The translations under genes were made by a program, and so were the position numbers. The notes beneath the pieces were generated by a model, which saw nothing but the letters and a program-made list of their open reading frames with translations, made no database searches and was not told where the DNA came from. Below are positions 1 through 11,190 of a DNA stretch of 64,000 nucleotides, in pieces. Within the stretch, counting starts at the first letter, position 1; each line of letters begins with the position of its first letter. Source of the stretch: Cristatella mucedo (lineage: Eukaryota; Bryozoa; Phylactolaemata; Cristatellidae); the NCBI GenBank assembly GCA_009760855.2, contig WPIO01000028.1, positions 4,643,501 through 4,707,500 on the forward strand. The letters run 5' to 3'.

Positions 1-488
1 AAATACAGACATGCTAGAAGTGGGATCTGAAGTTGTAAAAATTTCTACGTAAAAGGAAAGCATTTGAAAACGATTAGGTAAATCAAATTTACCTGGAAAT
101 AAACCGGAAGCGACATATATGCAAAATAACAAGCTAATCGATTTCTTCATTATATACGACTTGTGTCCAAAACTGTTTTAATTTTGGTACGTCGAGGTAG
201 ATGTTTGTAGAGTTTTTAGATACACGCTTGTAACTTTTACACAGCTTCATTTACAGTCAGAAGCGTAGTGAGACCTTTCGGTCGGGGGCGGGGACAAAGC
301 TACAAATAGTGCCCCTCCGTTGTCAAAAATTGCTGCAAAATAGCTCCACCACAGAAGAAATGCAAAAGGCAAGCGTTAGCAGGCATGTCGAGTCGAGAAA
401 GTTTTTTTAGCTGTATTACAGATACAAGGTAGCTGTCACAGCTTGAACTTGGTAACTTTTTTTGGCCTGAACGTGGCAAACTGTTCTA

Positions 489-1860
489 TTACAGTCTAAA
501 AGTCAATATTTTCCGGTGTTGTGTTTCTTTCTCTGTGCTTAACAAGGCCATATCAGAGGGTGGACCTTGCCTCATTAATGCTCTCAGATAAGACGGGGTT
601 ATCTTCAGCTTGCAAAAGGAGCGTTCACAACTGGCAACTGGCTTTTTGGCACAGGTCTTCTTGAAGTCTTGACAACTAAATATCAAGAGAGTAGAGGCCA
701 CAAGAGTAGTCTTTCAAGTTCATCTTTGAATCTTGCACACTTTTCTGAACGCAATATATCTTCCTTAACGGGTTAGGCGATGAAAATTTTTAAGAATTGT
801 TAATTTTTACCTCATCAATTGTACAACTTGGTCGATACCGGGCCGATCTGTGTGAAATTTGAACATGGATGGGGCTCACCTGTCTCCAAGTTCCCCTGTG
901 CATCTACTCATGGTCATGATGGGTGTGTATGCATATAATGTGCATGTCGCAAAATGTTTCTGGGCTGGGGTCGTGATGACAGTCAACAGTTTGAGATGTC
1001 GAATTTTTTTTTATATTTGTGTGTGTGGGGGGGGGGGGGGGTAGCGTGTAGTAGAGTGTGTTGCATCTTATGAGCGGTTTGTCATATTTCTACAATGACT
1101 GGTACTAAATCTGGGCGATTTGGTGGTAAAGCCGTGTATGACTGAGCTGCAGTGCTATACGTGACCTTGGACTTGTACAGGTCATCAGAAGGTCAACACG
1201 GCAGCTATATCACATCAAACGATAGCTAATACTACCAGTGTTCTTTGTGCCAATTCTCATGCCATTCATTTTATTGGTCTTTGTATGATATTAATAAATG
1301 TGCTTTGGGGGACAACTCGCACTATAAGCGGCCATTTTGGGGAGATAACGCCCACTACTGGTCGCCTTACCTAAGATGCTGCAGTAAAATTGCAGCAGAT
1401 CCAAAAAGTTAAAGATCAAAATACAATGTAGGAGACTGCCAGATTTACTTCTTGTTTCAAAAGTTCCACGTGTGTCCTCAGACAGTTTCTCTAAAAGACC
1501 TACAATGCCTTTCAGTCCATCATTGATAGCTTACACAGCCTCCACTCTTGCACTCCACCATGTTGCAGAGTCAAGTTTGACAGTGATAGCTAAGAATCTC
1601 TTCTATTCTTCCCACCTTAGATTTGATCCTAAAAATAACAAGTAGATGCTCTCTATTGTTCCAAAAAAGTTAATGACAACGGAATCATGTCTTTCAGCCT
1701 GAACTTCTGCCAGGTTCGAGCTGTGGTTATTAGTTTTCAAAAATTGCCTTCTCATTCTTAGACAGTATTCGCTTTTGGACACTTGACAAGTGGCCAGACA
1801 TGATTGCTGTGTTTTCGTAGCCATTCTAGGATTTATTTAAGGTCACTTAAAAGTTTTGCC
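489..1860 (-). pseudogene. hAT-superfamily transposase relic (ZMYM/TTF-type)
   Basis: Two separated pieces of reading frame on the - strand fit the same kind of protein. The upstream piece (1824-1603) reads through a segment with FFGTIES...RWEE, which resembles the middle of hAT transposases of the zinc-finger MYM/TTF type. Just past its stop an in-phase-like stretch suggests the usual WSAR motif. The downstream piece (701-489) contains CERSFCKLK...LRALM...ALLSTEKE, which matches the C-terminal hAT dimerisation region. Between them (about 700-1600) the frame is broken by stops and probable inserted sequence, so this is a dead copy. I did not identify terminal inverted repeats. Assignment to hAT rests on remembered family motifs. 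Confidence 0.7.
1021..1041. repeat. (GT)n/poly-G low-complexity tract
   Basis: A short TG-rich stretch runs into about 16 consecutive G. No coding value. Confidence 0.8.
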
Positions 1861-3012
1861 ATCTACGTGCTAGATATTGGCGCCTTCTGTATTTCCCAGT
1901 AAAAGACCGGAAGGCATATCTCGATTTTCTCTATACGCTGGAAGGGAATAGTCCAAATTAAGTAAGCTAGAGGCCCAGACTTTGACCTTACCCAAGGCAG
2001 AAAATCATGAAAAGTCAAAAAGAACGTGACACGCAGGCCAGACCTTGACTTTGCCCGAGACAGATCATTACAGGAAGGCTGAAACGACCCATGGGCGGCA
2101 TACCAATGGACGCTCTCCTTCGGCCGAGATGCAGGCCAAGACTCACAAGCCCCCTATATTGAAAAAAGTATGCTGCCGTGATTAAGCATTCTGGGACGCA
2201 GCTACAATTGACTCTCTAAAACTTAAAAATATTGTGAGACTTTCTAGTGGTAAGTGGACCGAGATTAATCCTTACTCAAGTACAGTAATATTGAAACATG
2301 CTATCATGGAATAATCTAGAAAACCTCTTACTTGATTTGTAGGTCAGGAAGAATCTGTTCATGCTTTATTAAAATGGACTACGGAGATAAATGAGTAGTT
2401 AGAAAGAGGGGGAGGTGCTTAGCGCGACTTTGAGATATTTTCTCTAATTCGCGTTGCTTCTATGATACTTTATTATTATTATTGTTATTATTATTAGCAT
2501 GACCGGGTAATACACACACTAATTCAACTTGAAGGCTGCACCGGACATGCTCATGCTGTCATCATCACCGAACGGGACCACTGACGCCCCCTCGAACCCT
2601 TAGTATAGTGCATAAAGACTGCAGGCAAATGATCGTACTACTTGTTCCGCCGCACCACGTGGTCTCAGAACATGTCTAAGCTCGTGGGTCGGTACGTTAT
2701 TTCCCACGACAGACTGATAAATCACTGGTGAAGCAAATAGCCCAGGTATTGTTATCTATTTACTAATTGTTAGTAGAAGTCACGAGAGGACATATTGGGA
2801 AAATGCTGCGAGCCGGTAGGATCCCACACACGAGCTTATACAAAAACCTACAGTCACCAGAAGTATAATTTACACAGCCGAGATTTTTATCCCGCGTGAC
2901 CTACCAAGCCGAGAGAAGGCCAGCTCTCTTCAAATGCGCCTAACTGCGCTTGCATGTACCTGTGAGGAGCAATTGTAAGAAGATTGCACCATTGAAGTTT
3001 GAAATATTCTTA
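1861..3012. other. Intergenic sequence, nothing recognised
   Basis: No gene is recognised. A diverged duplicated motif (AGACYTTGAC..TRCCC..GCAGA-like) recurs near 1976 and 2041. A short (ATT)n run near 2469-2496 may be a decayed LINE tail. The missing 5' exon of the esterase gene could lie here, but I cannot see it. Confidence 0.4.
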
Positions 3013-3106
3013 TATACGCGTATATATATATATATACTATATATATAGAGAGAGATATACACATAAATGTATTCTCTATAAATATATAGTATATATATAT
3101 ATATAT
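3013..3106. repeat. AT-rich inverted repeat
   Basis: An (AT)n arm with ACTATATATATAGAGA is followed, after a short spacer, by its near-complement TCTCTATAAATATATAGT plus (AT)n. The arms are about 30-35 bp and could form a hairpin or cruciform. Confidence 0.75.
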
Positions 3107-3496
3107 TTATTTGTACTAGTGTGTTTAAATTAATAGAGTACTACGCAGGTATGAGCTAAAGTGTGAGGCGAAGTTACAGTGTCTTGTTACCTAGCTCAGT
3201 AAGAATTACGCGACGAATTCTACCCCTAGTGCCGATAAGGCGTTTCAATCGTGCCATACCTTTCAAGAGTACTTACAAGTGCCATGTTTATGAAAACTGT
3301 CTGCACTGTACACATTAATCTCCGTAGACTGATGGTTGTAAGGTTACTTATCGCACACAGCCGACTACTACCGTTGCACCCGCGATTACAACCAGGTGAC
3401 TGACGATCGTTCAAGAACACGCGCTTAAATAAAGAGTAAAAATCACTCTCTGACCCGGTAGCAGAGTTAACAATCACACGGTTTCGCTACTTTTAG

Positions 3497-3623
3497 GTTT
3501 CTTTTGACGTCTTCGATGGCGTGCCCGTGCGGATCTATGAAAAGCGGTCATCCGTCGGTGTTGCCACTCCGCGGCCGGCTCTGCTATTCTTCCACGGCGG
3601 CCGCTTCTTGTGGTTTACGGCAG
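3497..3623 (+). CDS. Esterase internal exon (oxyanion-hole exon)
   Basis: The acceptor is a pyrimidine-rich stretch ending TTTTAG and the donor is G|GTGAGG. The exon holds 42 codons plus one base (phase 1). It encodes the first core beta-strands and HGGR. Confidence 0.85.
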
Positions 3624-6600
3624 GTGAGGACAAGAATCCTTAAAAACGAATCGCGAAATGTGCTATGTGACTAAGAATCTCACACTTGCCTGGGTTGCAA
3701 CAATCAAGCGAGTTCCCCCGCCTCCCTAAGCGATCATAATAAACGGGTGTGCGATGGCTTCCCAGTCCGTACTAGGCTAGCCCGGAAACCCAGCACTCGC
3801 GAAGGTGGTGAAGGTGGCAGTCTCAGCCGAGGCGCGACGAGCACAGGCTTTGTAATCTCGGCTAACGACTTGACGGCGCAGCAACAATGCGAGTGGCTGT
3901 GCAGGCTGTAGAGGACGACGGCAGCGACCGCGAGTGCCCATACCGTATGACAGGACTACTGATCTCGCGGTCACTCGGCCGTCGCTGTTAGTACCCCAGC
4001 ACTTAGGATTATACAACTATCTTCGCTCACGATCTCGGTCATTACGCGAGCGAGATGCCTGTAGTATTGCTGGCAATCAGCCTCCAGCCTTGCTCGGATC
4101 GCTTCAGGCCTCGCTGCCCCTGCTCTGAGCGCTCGACTGCAAGAGTTTTCCCTCTCGTGCAACTCTCTCCCCGCCCACCTCTCGCCGGATCTCCACCTCG
4201 CCCACGGCCGTGGTACGCATGCGCACTAGCCTACTCATCGGAACGAAGGCAGTCTTCGCGCTCTTGAGAGAGTGCCAGTCCTGATCGCTCTGCTTATCGC
4301 CGGGGGAGTATCGAGCGGCTTCGAGGAGCCCGCGCCTGATTATAGTACTAAGTGAGCCTGTGGACTCGCTTCTCTGAGTCATAGTAGAAATATAATATCG
4401 TATATAAATTTAAACGTCTATTACCTCTTAGCACACTACGTTTTCTGCTATTGTGGACTATGGATAGCGAATGATGGCGAAGCAAATGTGATCAGGATGA
4501 CTGACCATGAAGCGGCCATGTGGAGTTGCTCATGAGCGAAAACATCCTCCCCAAGAAAGACTCCGACGCGTTCGAGCGTCTGACCTTGTGATTTCTTGAC
4601 AGTCATGGCGAAAGATATGTGTATGGAAAAATGTCGCCTTCGCCACTCGAATGGGAAGTCATCGTCCTTGGGGCGAAAGCCATGCGTTCGCGGGATAAGG
4701 ACAACGTTGCCATTGAATTGGCCGCTTTTTATGGAGGTTTCTAAAACTCGAACGTGATACACGTCGAGGACTGTGAGCCTCGTGCCGTTGCAGAGTCCCT
4801 TTCTAGAGTTTAGATTGCACAACAAAATAATGGGCACGCCAGGTTTAAGCGAGAGCTCGTGAGGCGGGAGCCCGGACGGGGTGAGAGTGTTAAGATACTT
4901 CGGAGGAATACCAATCTCGTTTTCGAGACACTCGTACACTACCGTACTCAGCAACGTGTAATGTTGAGCTCAAGTTAGACGTTAACTTGTACGGAAACTC
5001 CTGTCGTCTGCGACTCAAGAGAGCTGCGGCTTGCGTCTAGGCTAGCGTCTAAAAGTAGGAGCACTGTGCTCTGGTTCCCAAGCCAGGGACGGGGGCGCCA
5101 TCTTGCCGAGTGACGGAATTTCTCACTTTAATTAATAATAAGAATACGTTTGTATATCGCCATCGGAGAACTGAATCTCTGTCTAGGCAATTCACAAATG
5201 CTGTAAAGAATGGCAGCGAGACCTGACCCAGCTGGTTAGCGCCCGTAAAGAAACCGTGCAGCACTTGCACTTTGTACTTTGCACTTGCTGGCTTGGGAAT
5301 CGCGTCTTCCAATGCCACACGGTCCCTTGCCCAATACGCGGTGGCTAGCTTGGCTCGCCATCAGTTCGCTCCGTGCATACGGCGCTCCACCGTAGCTCGG
5401 AGGTCAGCGACGCTACAGAGCTCTGAGGTGCCGAGGCTCTGAGGTCAGCGACGCTACAGAGCTCTGAGGTGCCGAGGCTCTGAGGTCAGCGACGCTACAG
5501 AGCTCTGAGGTGCCGAGGCTCTGAGGTCAGCGACGCTATAGAGCTCCGAGCTGCAGAGCAGAAACGCCAGCACTCTCACCGACAGGGCGTTCTTCTCCAG
5601 AGCAAATGACAGCACTGGCTCTCGAGCGCCCAGCCCGGTGCTCTAAGACGACCCGACCACCTCAACCCCCGTGAACAGTAGCTGCAGCCCGAAGCCATCC
5701 TCTGCTCCCGTCGGTCGAGCATCTCTTTCGGGCGTTCGAACTCGGTACGTTCGCCCACCTTATTGGCAGCAGCGGGCATTTTAGAGCTCGTCGCCTGTAG
5801 TCACCGGGAAGCGAAGGCGCATTTATTTGGTCGAGGAAGTCTCCACCATCTCATCTCCGGTGAGGGATGACGTTGCACCGCCTTTCCCACGCTTTACTCT
5901 TTCGTTGTCCTGACGATGGTCGAGCGTAGACCATTGCTGGTCGGAATCGTCGCCCTAGTCACTCCATCGTCCGACCCTAAATGATGAGAGCGGTCCTTGA
6001 CCCAGCTGTCGCTATTTATCGCGCTAAAGCGAGCTGGGCGTCGCCCACCGTCGCTTAGATCAAAGTCATATTTGTGGCAGCGAAGACGCAGCGCAGATAA
6101 TACGTGTCCGCGAAGGCATGACGACGATGACGGGTGCGCCCGCCGCGCCCGATGTCGTTGCAGACTGGGGCGACCCGAGCGTCTGCGAGCTCGTCAGGCG
6201 CCTCGATTACGTGGTCGTTTCGCCCGATTACCGCCTTGCGCCGGAGCACCCGTTCCCTGCGGCGTTCGACGACTGCTTGGCGGTCGCCAACTTCGTCTTG
6301 CGAGAGCACTCTCGCCTGAAAGTGAACCCGAGCAAAGTTGCGGTGTCAGGCGACAGCGCCGGCGGCAATCTGGCCGCCGCCGTCGCCGCGCGGCTGAAGA
6401 AGCGCCTCAGGATGCAGATACTCATCTACCCGTTCCTTCAAGCGTTCGACTTCGCAGCTCCGTCGTACGTGGACAACGCTGAGACGTTCGTGATTGGCAG
6501 AGATTTGGCCGTTTTGGCGGCTCTAGTGTACGGGAACCTGAGCTTAGCCTACGCGCCTGCATTCCAGTCCAGCAGCCACCTTGACCTGGACATTCGATCC

Positions 6601-6987
6601 AAGTACGAACGACTCGTGCACAGCGACCTTCTTCCGGCCCACCTCAACGTGACCAATCGCACTAGCCGGCAGTCTGCATTCGGCGACTCGGCCGTGTCCG
6701 ACGCCGTTCGCCACGTGGTGCTCAATCCGAGCTTCATGCCGCTAATGGCCGACAGCCTGGACGATTACCCGGACGCTTACGTTGTCACCGGCCAGTACGA
6801 CGTGCTACGCGACGACGGCCTCATGTACGCCACGAGGCTGTCCCTAGCAAAGAACGTCAAGGTCAAGCTCCAGCACTACGACCACGGATTTCACGCTTTC
6901 TTCCACTTTGTGGATGGTCCGCTCGCCACGACCATCGCTCGAGTTGCCATGGAAGACCTCGTTGAATTCCTTAAGGAATTCCTGTGA
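3497..6987 (+). CDS. Arylacetamide deacetylase / neutral cholesterol ester hydrolase-like esterase, 5'-partial (join 3497-3623, 6164-6987)
   Basis: The two exons join in phase (split Asp codon G|AC) to about 315 residues of a hormone-sensitive-lipase-family alpha/beta hydrolase. Such enzymes hydrolyse acyl esters or acetylated lipids and drugs, usually as type II proteins facing the ER lumen. In order I see the start of the catalytic domain (FDVFDGVPVRIY), the oxyanion strand FFHGGRF, the DYRLAPEHPFPAAFDD loop, the nucleophile elbow GDSAGGNLAAAV (Ser codon 6355-6357), LIYPFLQ, the acid in GQYDVLRDDG (Asp codon 6799-6801) and the base in DHGFHAF (His codon 6892-6894). The triad is complete. 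The fourth residue of the usual HGGG box is Arg. Known relatives are about 400 residues, so an N-terminal membrane anchor exon is missing, either upstream or outside the window. The 2.5-kb intron holds a Helitron fragment and a 41-bp tandem repeat. AADAC versus NCEH1 subfamily cannot be decided. Confidence 0.9.
3777..4440. other. GC-rich sequence in esterase intron, unassigned
   Basis: This GC-rich stretch has overlapping short frames on both strands and no recognisable protein. It lies next to the Helitron helicase fragment and may be the rest of that element. I could not find a convincing CTRR 3' terminus. Confidence 0.35.
4448..4954 (-). pseudogene. Helitron (PIF1-like) helicase, C-terminal fragment
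   Basis: The 168-residue frame carries the end of a Helitron Rep/helicase: LPPHELSLKPGVPIILLCNL, then LCNGTRL, then LIPRTH, then the helicase motif FAMTVKKSQGQTLERVGVFL and a decayed version of the usual final motif (FAHEQLHMAAS). In active Helitrons this protein unwinds DNA for rolling-circle transposition. There is no Rep nuclease domain and no N-terminal helicase motif; sequence upstream of 4954 has stops. It is a truncated relic in the esterase intron, antisense to the gene. Confidence 0.8.
5127..5216 (-). repeat. LINE-A 3'-end fragment
   Basis: A short AT-triplet run is followed by GTTTGTATATCGCC...GAGAACTGAATCTCTGTCTAGGC, the reverse complement of the LINE-A 3' hairpin region, then ATGCTGTAAAG. 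Diverged. Confidence 0.65.
5400..5558. repeat. 41-bp tandem repeat, about 3.8 copies
   Basis: Units start at 5400, 5441, 5482 and 5523. The first three are identical or nearly so over 41 bp (GAGGTCAGCGACGCTACAGA...). The last is partial and diverged. Recent local expansion inside the esterase intron. Confidence 0.92.
6164..6987 (+). CDS. Esterase terminal coding exon with the catalytic triad
   Basis: The acceptor is GTCGTTGCAG|AC. The exon is open for 273 codons after the split codon and ends in TGA at 6985-6987. An upstream in-frame ATG at 6118 lies in the intron and is not the start, because the acceptor gives the better protein. Confidence 0.9.
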
Positions 6988-7042
6988 GCTTCATCGTGTC
7001 AGCCGTAATAGGGTACTTCGCACGTAGCTGAGAGAAGCTGCT

Positions 7043-7048
7043 ATTAAA
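7043..7048 (+). promoter_or_regulatory. Candidate polyadenylation signal ATTAAA
   Basis: ATTAAA lies 56 bp after the esterase stop codon. An AATAAA is at 7381-7386. Either could serve. Confidence 0.35.
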
Positions 7049-7199
7049 GCGTCGTTCATCTGCCGAAACGAAAATGTGAGAGCATCGCGCCTGCATTCAT
7101 TTACCTTAAATCGGAGACACTTTTGGTTACTGTTACTATGAGCCTTAGGATACTGCGAGAAAGCCATTACCCGCGCACATAACTCGCAATTCACTTTAA

Positions 7200-8780
7200 C
7201 TTAAAAAAACCGCTCGTATATTGTTAATCTAGGTTCTATATTAGACCTAAGTATCTCAGTGAGCCGCGATTTATATTACTAACAATGCATCATTCCATGA
7301 TGAAAGCTTGAGCTCGTAAAATGTCTTTAAAAAAGCTCTAGAGCACGGAATTCGTTCTTGCCACCATTTCAAAGCAGCTTAATAAACATTGTGTCTACGC
7401 TCGGGCTTCCATTCGCGATGCGGCACCACGAACACTTCACTGCACATGTTAAAGAACAAAACCCCAAGAAAAAATACACTTGAAGGCCGCGGGCAAAGGT
7501 CACTTTGAGGCTCGAACCCGCTCTCTGCCCCTCCAGGTAGAATGTGTAAGCCTACTCTTAAATTAGGACATGCAGCTTTTGATAATAAATTTGTAGATCA
7601 ATATCTTTCTCGAACATTTTTACTGGTGCTGTTGCTTCATTGGGGCCAGCCGTTAGAGAAATCTCTTTGAATGAGAGAATAATGGAAAGGATAGCATTAG
7701 CAGGGGGATAACTTTAGCACCGGCTAACCTAGAGAGCTAGCATCCCACGAAAAAAGCGAGACACCCCGGCCAGCCAATCTCAAGCATTCTTAGGCCCTAC
7801 AGGCTTCTTCACATTAGCCTGTGACTAAAGTAGCGACTGAACCACTGTTCATCTAGTCCGCATCCGACCAGCGAACCTATCCTTATTGTAGCAAGGGAAT
7901 GCTAGATCAGACTGATTCTTTAATTGATAGGGAGTATAAGCATTCCCTGAGCTATAACTGTTATGAACCGAATACGTCGTACTGTTTGGTTTAGACAGTA
8001 AAAACCACATCTCAACTAAAATAGGTATTCATTCTTTATGTGTGGCTTCAATTTAGGCAGATATATGTTATGGCTGTTGCAATGCATACATCGACGTGTT
8101 TGCATAAGCCTAACCAGTTCCGACAGCGCCACAGCACGTGCAACGCGTACACACCTGCCGCTCATTACGTACCGAGCAATTAAGAGGGAGCGCCCAAATT
8201 CACGAAAGCAACCCTATCAAAGCAAAGCTCGTGAAAACTCAAGAAATTGTCGGCATATTAAAGCTGCGACAGCCGGTGACTTCAGGCAGACTTGCTACAA
8301 GCTTATGGTCAGCGCTGTGAATTATCGACCCGCAGACCGTTGCCACTGCGGTCAGGTTTTCATTTTATACGCCAGCCGAGTAGGAAGTCATACGTAAATC
8401 GGATTACGTAAACAATTAGCCAGCTGCTCGTAATCCTTCTTATCGCTGCCCTTTTATAAGCAATCTCCGGCTTATAGTCAGTGGCCAAGCTCAGAGCTCC
8501 AAAAATCGCCGGGCCACTCTCGATGGCTTTGGAGTATACCGCATTACGTTAAGGATGCGATACTGTTCTTTAGATACGGGCGATCTCGGTTGCAGCCACG
8601 CCCTGTTGCAGTGGGCGGTGTGTGGGCGTGGCATTGCCGCCACGTTTCCCGACGCCCTATTCACAACCTGACGTCGGCCAAGCGGTCGACCAGGGCGTGA
8701 GCACTTAACGCCCCAGCAGTCGCTCACTTAACGCCCCAGCAGAAGCTCACGACTGCTGTCCTTCGCGATGTATAATAATA
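7200..8780. other. Intergenic sequence, nothing recognised
   Basis: Mixed AT-rich sequence with no convincing exon, RNA gene or repeat of the families seen elsewhere. A tRNA-like B-box resemblance near 7505-7530 (GGCTCGAACCC) may mark a worn SINE. Confidence 0.35.
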
Positions 8781-8789
8781 ACGTCTTAC

Positions 8790-9165
8790 TGTTGGATTCC
8801 GAAAAGCGGGTGGTACGATGCTTGACCTGATGGGGGAGTATATCTGAGAGATAGGCTCGAGCCAAAGAATGAAGGGACCTAAAAGTGAGCGACAAAACCT
8901 TGAAGTCAATCCGTTGCTTGACTGGGAGCCAGTGCAGGTCGGCGAGAAGTGGAGTGACGTGGCAACTGCGACGCTCGCGACAGACAAGCCTAGCTGCGGA
9001 GTTTTGCACCAGCTGCAATCGCCTGATCGCACATGCTGGTAGGCCAGTAAGCAGTGAGTTTCAGAATTCGAGGCGAGATGTCACGAATGTATGGATCAAC
9101 TTGGACGGGGTGTCCTTATCTAAACAAGCCCGAATTTTAGCATTGTTATGAAGCTGAATACTGGG
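8790..9165 (-). mobile_element. LINE-A fragment (end of RT ORF)
   Basis: On the - strand this reads as the C-terminal LINE-A segment LVQNSAARLVCRERR...PLLADLHWLPVKQRIDFK...LSDILPH. It is 5'-truncated, and its downstream part is displaced by unrelated sequence at about 8790. Confidence 0.85.
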
Positions 9166-9189
9166 AAAGGAAACATGGAAAGGAAAAAA

Positions 9190-9492
9190 TGATGCAAAGT
9201 CTGAAGCTCACAACCGTCCGATGCACGTCGCAACGTTCCCTGACATGACGAAATTTAAAAAGAAGCTTACAACGTTCCTGTTTATTGCAGCATTTGGTGG
9301 GTCGTCGCGATTTATTCTTCACGTGCATGTACCCGCTTACACTACGCCTGCTCCTTGCAGATGTTAACATTAATCCATTGATAATTATTTCCATACAACA
9401 TTTGCAAAGTGCCTAGAAAGAGATTCAGTTCTCTGACGGCGCTATACAAAGGTATAATTATTGTATTATCATTATTATTATTATTATTGTTA
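9190..9492 (+). mobile_element. LINE-A 3' fragment with (ATT)n tail
   Basis: Follows the previous copy in the opposite direction. It contains the end of the ORF (FKKKLTTFLF-like), a shortened 3' UTR, the hairpin CTAGAAAGAGATTCAGTTCTC and a TTATTATT tail. Confidence 0.8.
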
Positions 9493-9950
9493 ACAAGCAC
9501 CCTTCTCCTCCTGCATTGGCAGTATCGGTACATGACATGCAGAAAGTGCCAACAGGCCGATCATTGCATACAGCACAGCTCCTCATCTGGCGTGCAGCTA
9601 GGTGTGGCAGCAGTCATACGACTCACAGTACCAACACAGCATCAGCAGCACGATCGCTGAGCAGTAAAGCAGCTTGTCCAGCATCCCGGTAGCATTCGTT
9701 AGCTCGACAGTTTGCACCGTGGAGGTCGAGAAGCGAGCTAAGAAAGCTACACGCTCCTCAGTGGCTTTAACCGGTGCCGGAAAGACGACCATTTTGTTTC
9801 TCGAATCTTTAGTCTTTAGGTGGAGGACGCACGAGACGCCTGCAGGTTACCAGCAGCCAGCTCTTTGGTGGTCCCTGGTAAATTCATAAGGTCTCACTTC
9901 TCGTTCATCATATATCGGGCACCCCGATTTGGACATACGGTGCTTCAACC

Positions 9951-10013
9951 ATGACCTGCACTCGTGCAATATTAGTCACCCTATGGACCTTCGCGTTTTC
10001 TAGATTTGCAATA
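9951..10013 (+). CDS. Candidate first exon with hydrophobic leader, unknown gene
   Basis: ATG plus 20 codons encode a hydrophobic, signal-peptide-like stretch (TRAILVTLWTFAFSRFAI) and end at a strong donor ATA|GTAAGTT. No downstream exon was recognised. The call rests only on the leader and the donor, and it could be chance. Confidence 0.2.
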
Positions 10014-10754
10014 GTAAGTTCCCTCCCTCTGCCGTCATTAGCGAGCGGTATCTCAAGGTCGTCGGCTCGAGCCCTGCGTATGCGTGGAGTGCCGGTGTTG
10101 CAGTCAACTTCGCCTATAAGAAAATCGGATATTATAGGAACGCTCCGCTTATAATATTAGCAGTTCTGCGTCCCAGATTTTTAAGCAATATTACTCTCAT
10201 TCCGCACATAAGAATGCCTATTTGGCGGCCGGAGCGTATTATTTATTATAAGCGGAGTCGACTGCAGAGATTAAGCTCTCTTAGGTTGCTAGATACACAG
10301 ACAAACGAACTGCTTTATAAAAGCCTCGTAGCATGACTCTCAATATTACTCACGACTTACTGCTTTTGCCTTTACCGGGAATATTTCCAACTTTTTCTCA
10401 GATAATTGACTCAATTTTTTGTCAGAATAAGCATATTCTCGTAGAAGTTACGAAGGACTTCCTCTGAGGTGCCGCTGAAACCTGCGAATGCTGCCTCTTG
10501 AGAAATTCTCGAAAAAGCCAGATCTACAATTGCGGAAATTCAGCACAAAGTTGCTCCGACGTTCGATTTCAAGTTTGATTCGGCGCCCGCTTCTTGAATG
10601 CGACCACGCAAAATCCTTCAGCAGCGCCCCCGTTTGGGATAGCAGAAAGATGGCGGCGGGCTAGATCAGTCAGAGATAACAACGGCAGAAATACCCTTTG
10701 CGGCGACACCTGTATTATAGTTACTTGAAATTGACTATGCCGTAATACATAGTT

Positions 10755-11155
10755 TGTCGGTATTCGTACAAACCTCAAATCCTTTGGAGACCGTGCATTT
10801 AGTTCGTATGCTCCCAAAGCCTGGAACTCCCTCCCGACATGCGTCATAACATCCCCTGACTTGACCACATTTAAAAGGAATTAAAAACACCTATTTAGGA
10901 CAGCATTTAGTGGGTCCCTGTAATTCGTCCTTCAAGTGCTTATGCGTGCAGACACTTTGCATGCTACCACTAACCACATTTGCATGCTGACCCTACGCAT
11001 GTCAACCCAAACCATGTTATTCATGTTTATCAAGCATGTTATTACTCACCATTCAATCGCGCTTCCCTTGCAGTAAATGTTAAGCGCCTAGAAAGAGATT
11101 GAGTTCTCCAAGGGCGCTTTATCAAGTGCATTCTTATTATTATTAGCATTATTAA
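10755..11155 (+). mobile_element. LINE-A 3' fragment
   Basis: Starts in the C-terminal ORF (TNLKSFGDRAF..APKAWNSLP-like reading with one substitution). It continues through the GCATGC-rich 3' UTR and the hairpin to an ATT-rich tail. Confidence 0.85.
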
Positions 11156-11190
11156 ACCGCGAGTGGTGGAATAGTAGCTGAGCTCTAAAA

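Noticed and set aside
6118-6163. ATG at 6118 as the start of a 289-residue esterase
   Set aside because: The segment before 6164 is intron. The acceptor at 6162-6163 joins in phase to the HGG exon at 3497-3623 and restores the family alignment.
5997-6482. 161-codon Arg-rich frame overlapping the esterase exon
   Set aside because: An out-of-frame shadow of the esterase coding sequence.
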